The position numbers and the translations under genes were made by a program. The notes below the pieces were generated by a model that made no database searches, was not told the origin of the DNA, and saw only the letters and a list, made by a program, of their open reading frames with translations. A DNA stretch of 64,000 nucleotides from Paralichthys olivaceus (taxonomy: Eukaryota; Chordata; Actinopteri; Pleuronectiformes; Paralichthyidae), in the NCBI RefSeq assembly GCF_024713975.1, contig NC_091102.1, forward strand, positions 17,199,501-17,263,500. Reading direction: 5' to 3'. Shown piece after piece: positions 63,501 through 64,000 of the stretch (the first letter of the stretch is position 1; the number at the start of each line of letters is the position of its first letter).

Positions 63501-64000
63501 CACCCCTTTAACTACCCAACTGCAATTTGCTAAAAGCCACAACTATGTATATAATTCAACAATTTATCGACTTCACACTGAATGTGTATTCACAGTGGTC
63601 ATGGTCTGACTGAAACACGGCACGGGGGCAGTGGATACTGATCTTATGGAACAACAATATACTCAGAATCATTTGTTGCTGCAATGCTTCACATCGAGCT
63701 GAATTCCAGAGCTTTTATTTAGAAGAGTTTTGAATTTAGGTCTGAAGATTTTGTCGGATGCTTATCGGACCTCTGAAATATCTGATGTGCAATGTATGAA
63801 AAAATAATCAGTTATTTATATATATAATAGCCACGAACGTGAACAGAACGTTCGCTAGCTTGAATCATGTGATTGTATTCATATGCATATGATATACTGT
63901 CAATAGGAATAAAAAGTGTGTGTGTGTGTGTGTGTGTGCGCGCACATGTGTGTTTACCTGGTGTACTGGCTCCATTCCACAGCACAGTGAGCTCGCCAGT
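51242..64000 (-). CDS. fn1: Fibronectin 1, 3' half (FN III-7 to C-terminus), 5' end outside window
   Basis: Twenty-seven exons in order: 63958-64000 (partial), 62727-62918, 61901-62173, 61303-61417, 61136-61212, 60952-61041, 60571-60837, 60349-60465, 59963-60127, 59689-59844, 59461-59574, 59087-59356, 58669-58880, 57800-57887, 57433-57618, 57236-57325, 56859-57050, 56652-56741, 55478-55586, 55095-55314, 54505-54675, 54253-54391, 53920-54087, 52702-52827, 52418-52524, 52138-52257 and 51242-51310. The total is 3966 nt, 1321 aa, all in frame. Fibronectin is a secreted dimeric matrix glycoprotein that binds integrins, heparin and fibrin. Domains in order are III-7 (second half complete), EDB, III-8, III-9, III-10 with RGD, III-11, EDA, III-12 to III-14, variable region, III-15 and I-10 to I-12. 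The tail NIQCPIEC carries the two dimer-forming cysteines. The heparin-site PPRRVRIS is kept in III-13. The a/b paralogue is not assigned. Confidence 0.98.
54471..54502. repeat. (GT)n microsatellite abutting an fn1 splice donor
   Basis: A GT tract of about 32 bases ends directly at the donor of exon 54505-54675. On the transcribed strand the intron therefore begins GTACACACAC, and the repeat forms the intron 5' end. Confidence 0.9.
55095..55586 (-). other. fn1: fn1 variable (V/IIICS) region, two exons
   Basis: Exons 55478-55586 (109 nt) and 55095-55314 (220 nt) link III-14 to III-15. The first holds ILDVPESF, matching the LDV integrin alpha4beta1 site of CS-1 (ILDVPST in human). The second is rich in Gly, Pro, Gln and Asn and not closely conserved, though it keeps LAGTSGQ. 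Phases are 1 in, 2 between and 0 out, so neither exon nor the pair can be skipped whole without a frameshift. Confidence 0.88.
58181..58388 (+). repeat. Dispersed teleost repeat copy in an fn1 intron
   Basis: The segment begins tacctccacagaggaggtta, a near-palindromic end, and continues with 'aaaatcaggcacattaatgggact', 'gagtgtgtgttatctggtgcagatcc' and 'tgctgagtgcattctag'. I recognise it as a percomorph interspersed repeat. It shares its 'gaggttatg' end with the copy at 12604-12779 (opposite strand). The middle of the family looks deleted here. It lies between fn1 exons 58669-58880 and 57800-57887. Confidence 0.65.
59087..59356 (-). other. fn1: fn1 EDA (EIIIA) alternative exon
   Basis: This 270-nt exon encodes one complete FN III domain of 90 residues between III-11 and III-12 ([18 protein letters not shown] to PVVGTQAT). 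Length and location are those of mammalian EDA. It is phase 1 at both ends, so it can be skipped without loss of frame. The [10 protein letters not shown] segment corresponds to the EDGIHE region of human EDA that binds alpha4/alpha9 integrins, but the EDGIHEL motif itself is not kept. Confidence 0.9.
60006..60014 (-). other. fn1: RGD integrin-binding site in FN III-10
   Basis: The codons AGA GGA GAC read RGD inside [12 protein letters not shown] in exon 59963-60127, identical in context to the mammalian cell-binding loop. The partner synergy site in III-9 (exon 60571-60837) reads PPSRN here in place of the mammalian PHSRN. Confidence 0.97.
60226..60346. repeat. Degenerate (ATCGT)n-type repeat in an fn1 intron
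   Basis: The + strand is a loose array of TATCG, CATCG, TATCA and GTATC words over about 120 bases, between fn1 exons 60349-60465 and 59963-60127. It ends three bases before the III-10 first-half exon, on its donor side. CpG density is high for an intron of this gene. Confidence 0.8.
61644..61671. repeat. (CA)n microsatellite in the intron after EDB
   Basis: A short CA tract lies in the intron between fn1 EDB and III-8. On the transcribed strand it reads (TG)n and sits near the TGCATG motif at 61694-61699. Confidence 0.85.
61901..62173 (-). other. fn1: fn1 EDB (EIIIB) alternative exon
   Basis: This is a single 273-nt exon encoding one complete 91-residue FN III domain between III-7 and III-8, starting [13 protein letters not shown] and ending TVTQQT. 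Length and position equal the mammalian EDB exon. It begins and ends in phase 1, so skipping joins the neighbours in frame (giving ALA-VAL-PRO at the joint). The intron downstream contains one GCATG motif on the transcribed strand (61694-61699 reads TGCATG). This is the element through which Rbfox proteins are known to promote EDB inclusion in mammals. Confidence 0.93.
63098..63131. repeat. (GT)n microsatellite in the fn1 III-7 intron
   Basis: This is a GT dinucleotide tract with one TTT interruption in the intron between the two III-7 exons. A second GT tract lies at 63916-63940 in the same intron. Confidence 0.9.

Noticed and set aside
1-64000. tRNA genes, CRISPR arrays, operons, prophage
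   Set aside because: No B-box-bearing cloverleaf or direct-repeat/spacer array was seen. The window is vertebrate nuclear DNA, where prokaryotic systems are not expected.

Overview
The window is from a ray-finned (teleost) fish nuclear genome, most likely a percomorph. The evidence is spliced vertebrate genes with GT-AG introns, abundant (CA/GT)n microsatellites, a fish-type non-LTR retrotransposon with a (TCTA)n tail, and short interspersed repeats of kinds common in spiny-rayed fishes. The species cannot be named from sequence alone.

Layout, left to right. 1-6.9 kb holds no recognisable gene. 7.3-10.1 kb is intronless cdk5r2 (p39, neuronal CDK5 activator, + strand) with a probable long 3'UTR. 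10.1-19.2 kb is repeat-bearing intergenic DNA, including a 152-bp near-perfect inverted copy of the start of fev intron 1. 19.2-21.6 kb is fev (Pet1 ETS factor, - strand), reconstructed in three exons. 26.3-29.4 kb is cryba2 (beta-A2 crystallin, - strand), with four coding exons plus an untranslated first exon behind a TATA box. At 36.0 kb lies the miR-375 hairpin (- strand), with its own TATA box and splice donor about 0.3-0.4 kb upstream. 38.8-44.15 kb is umps (bifunctional UMP synthase, - strand, ten exons, 485 aa). 45.2-49.2 kb is an apparently full-length LINE with an open 1040-aa ORF. 50.2-64.0 kb is the 3' half of fibronectin 1 (- strand). It has 27 exons from FN type III-7 to the stop codon, including the EDB and EDA alternative exons, the RGD loop, the variable region and FN type I repeats 10-12. 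Its 5' half lies beyond the window.

The genes do not form one pathway. The block cdk5r2-fev-cryba2-mir375 matches a neighbourhood known from human 2q35 and is therefore an old linkage. umps, on 3q21 in human, marks a lineage-specific join. All exon chains were checked by hand for donor/acceptor dinucleotides and reading-frame continuity: fev 663 nt, cryba2 591 nt, umps 1458 nt, and the fn1 part 3966 nt, each divisible by three. Long antisense or alternative-frame ORFs over these genes and over CA/GT repeats were treated as shadows.
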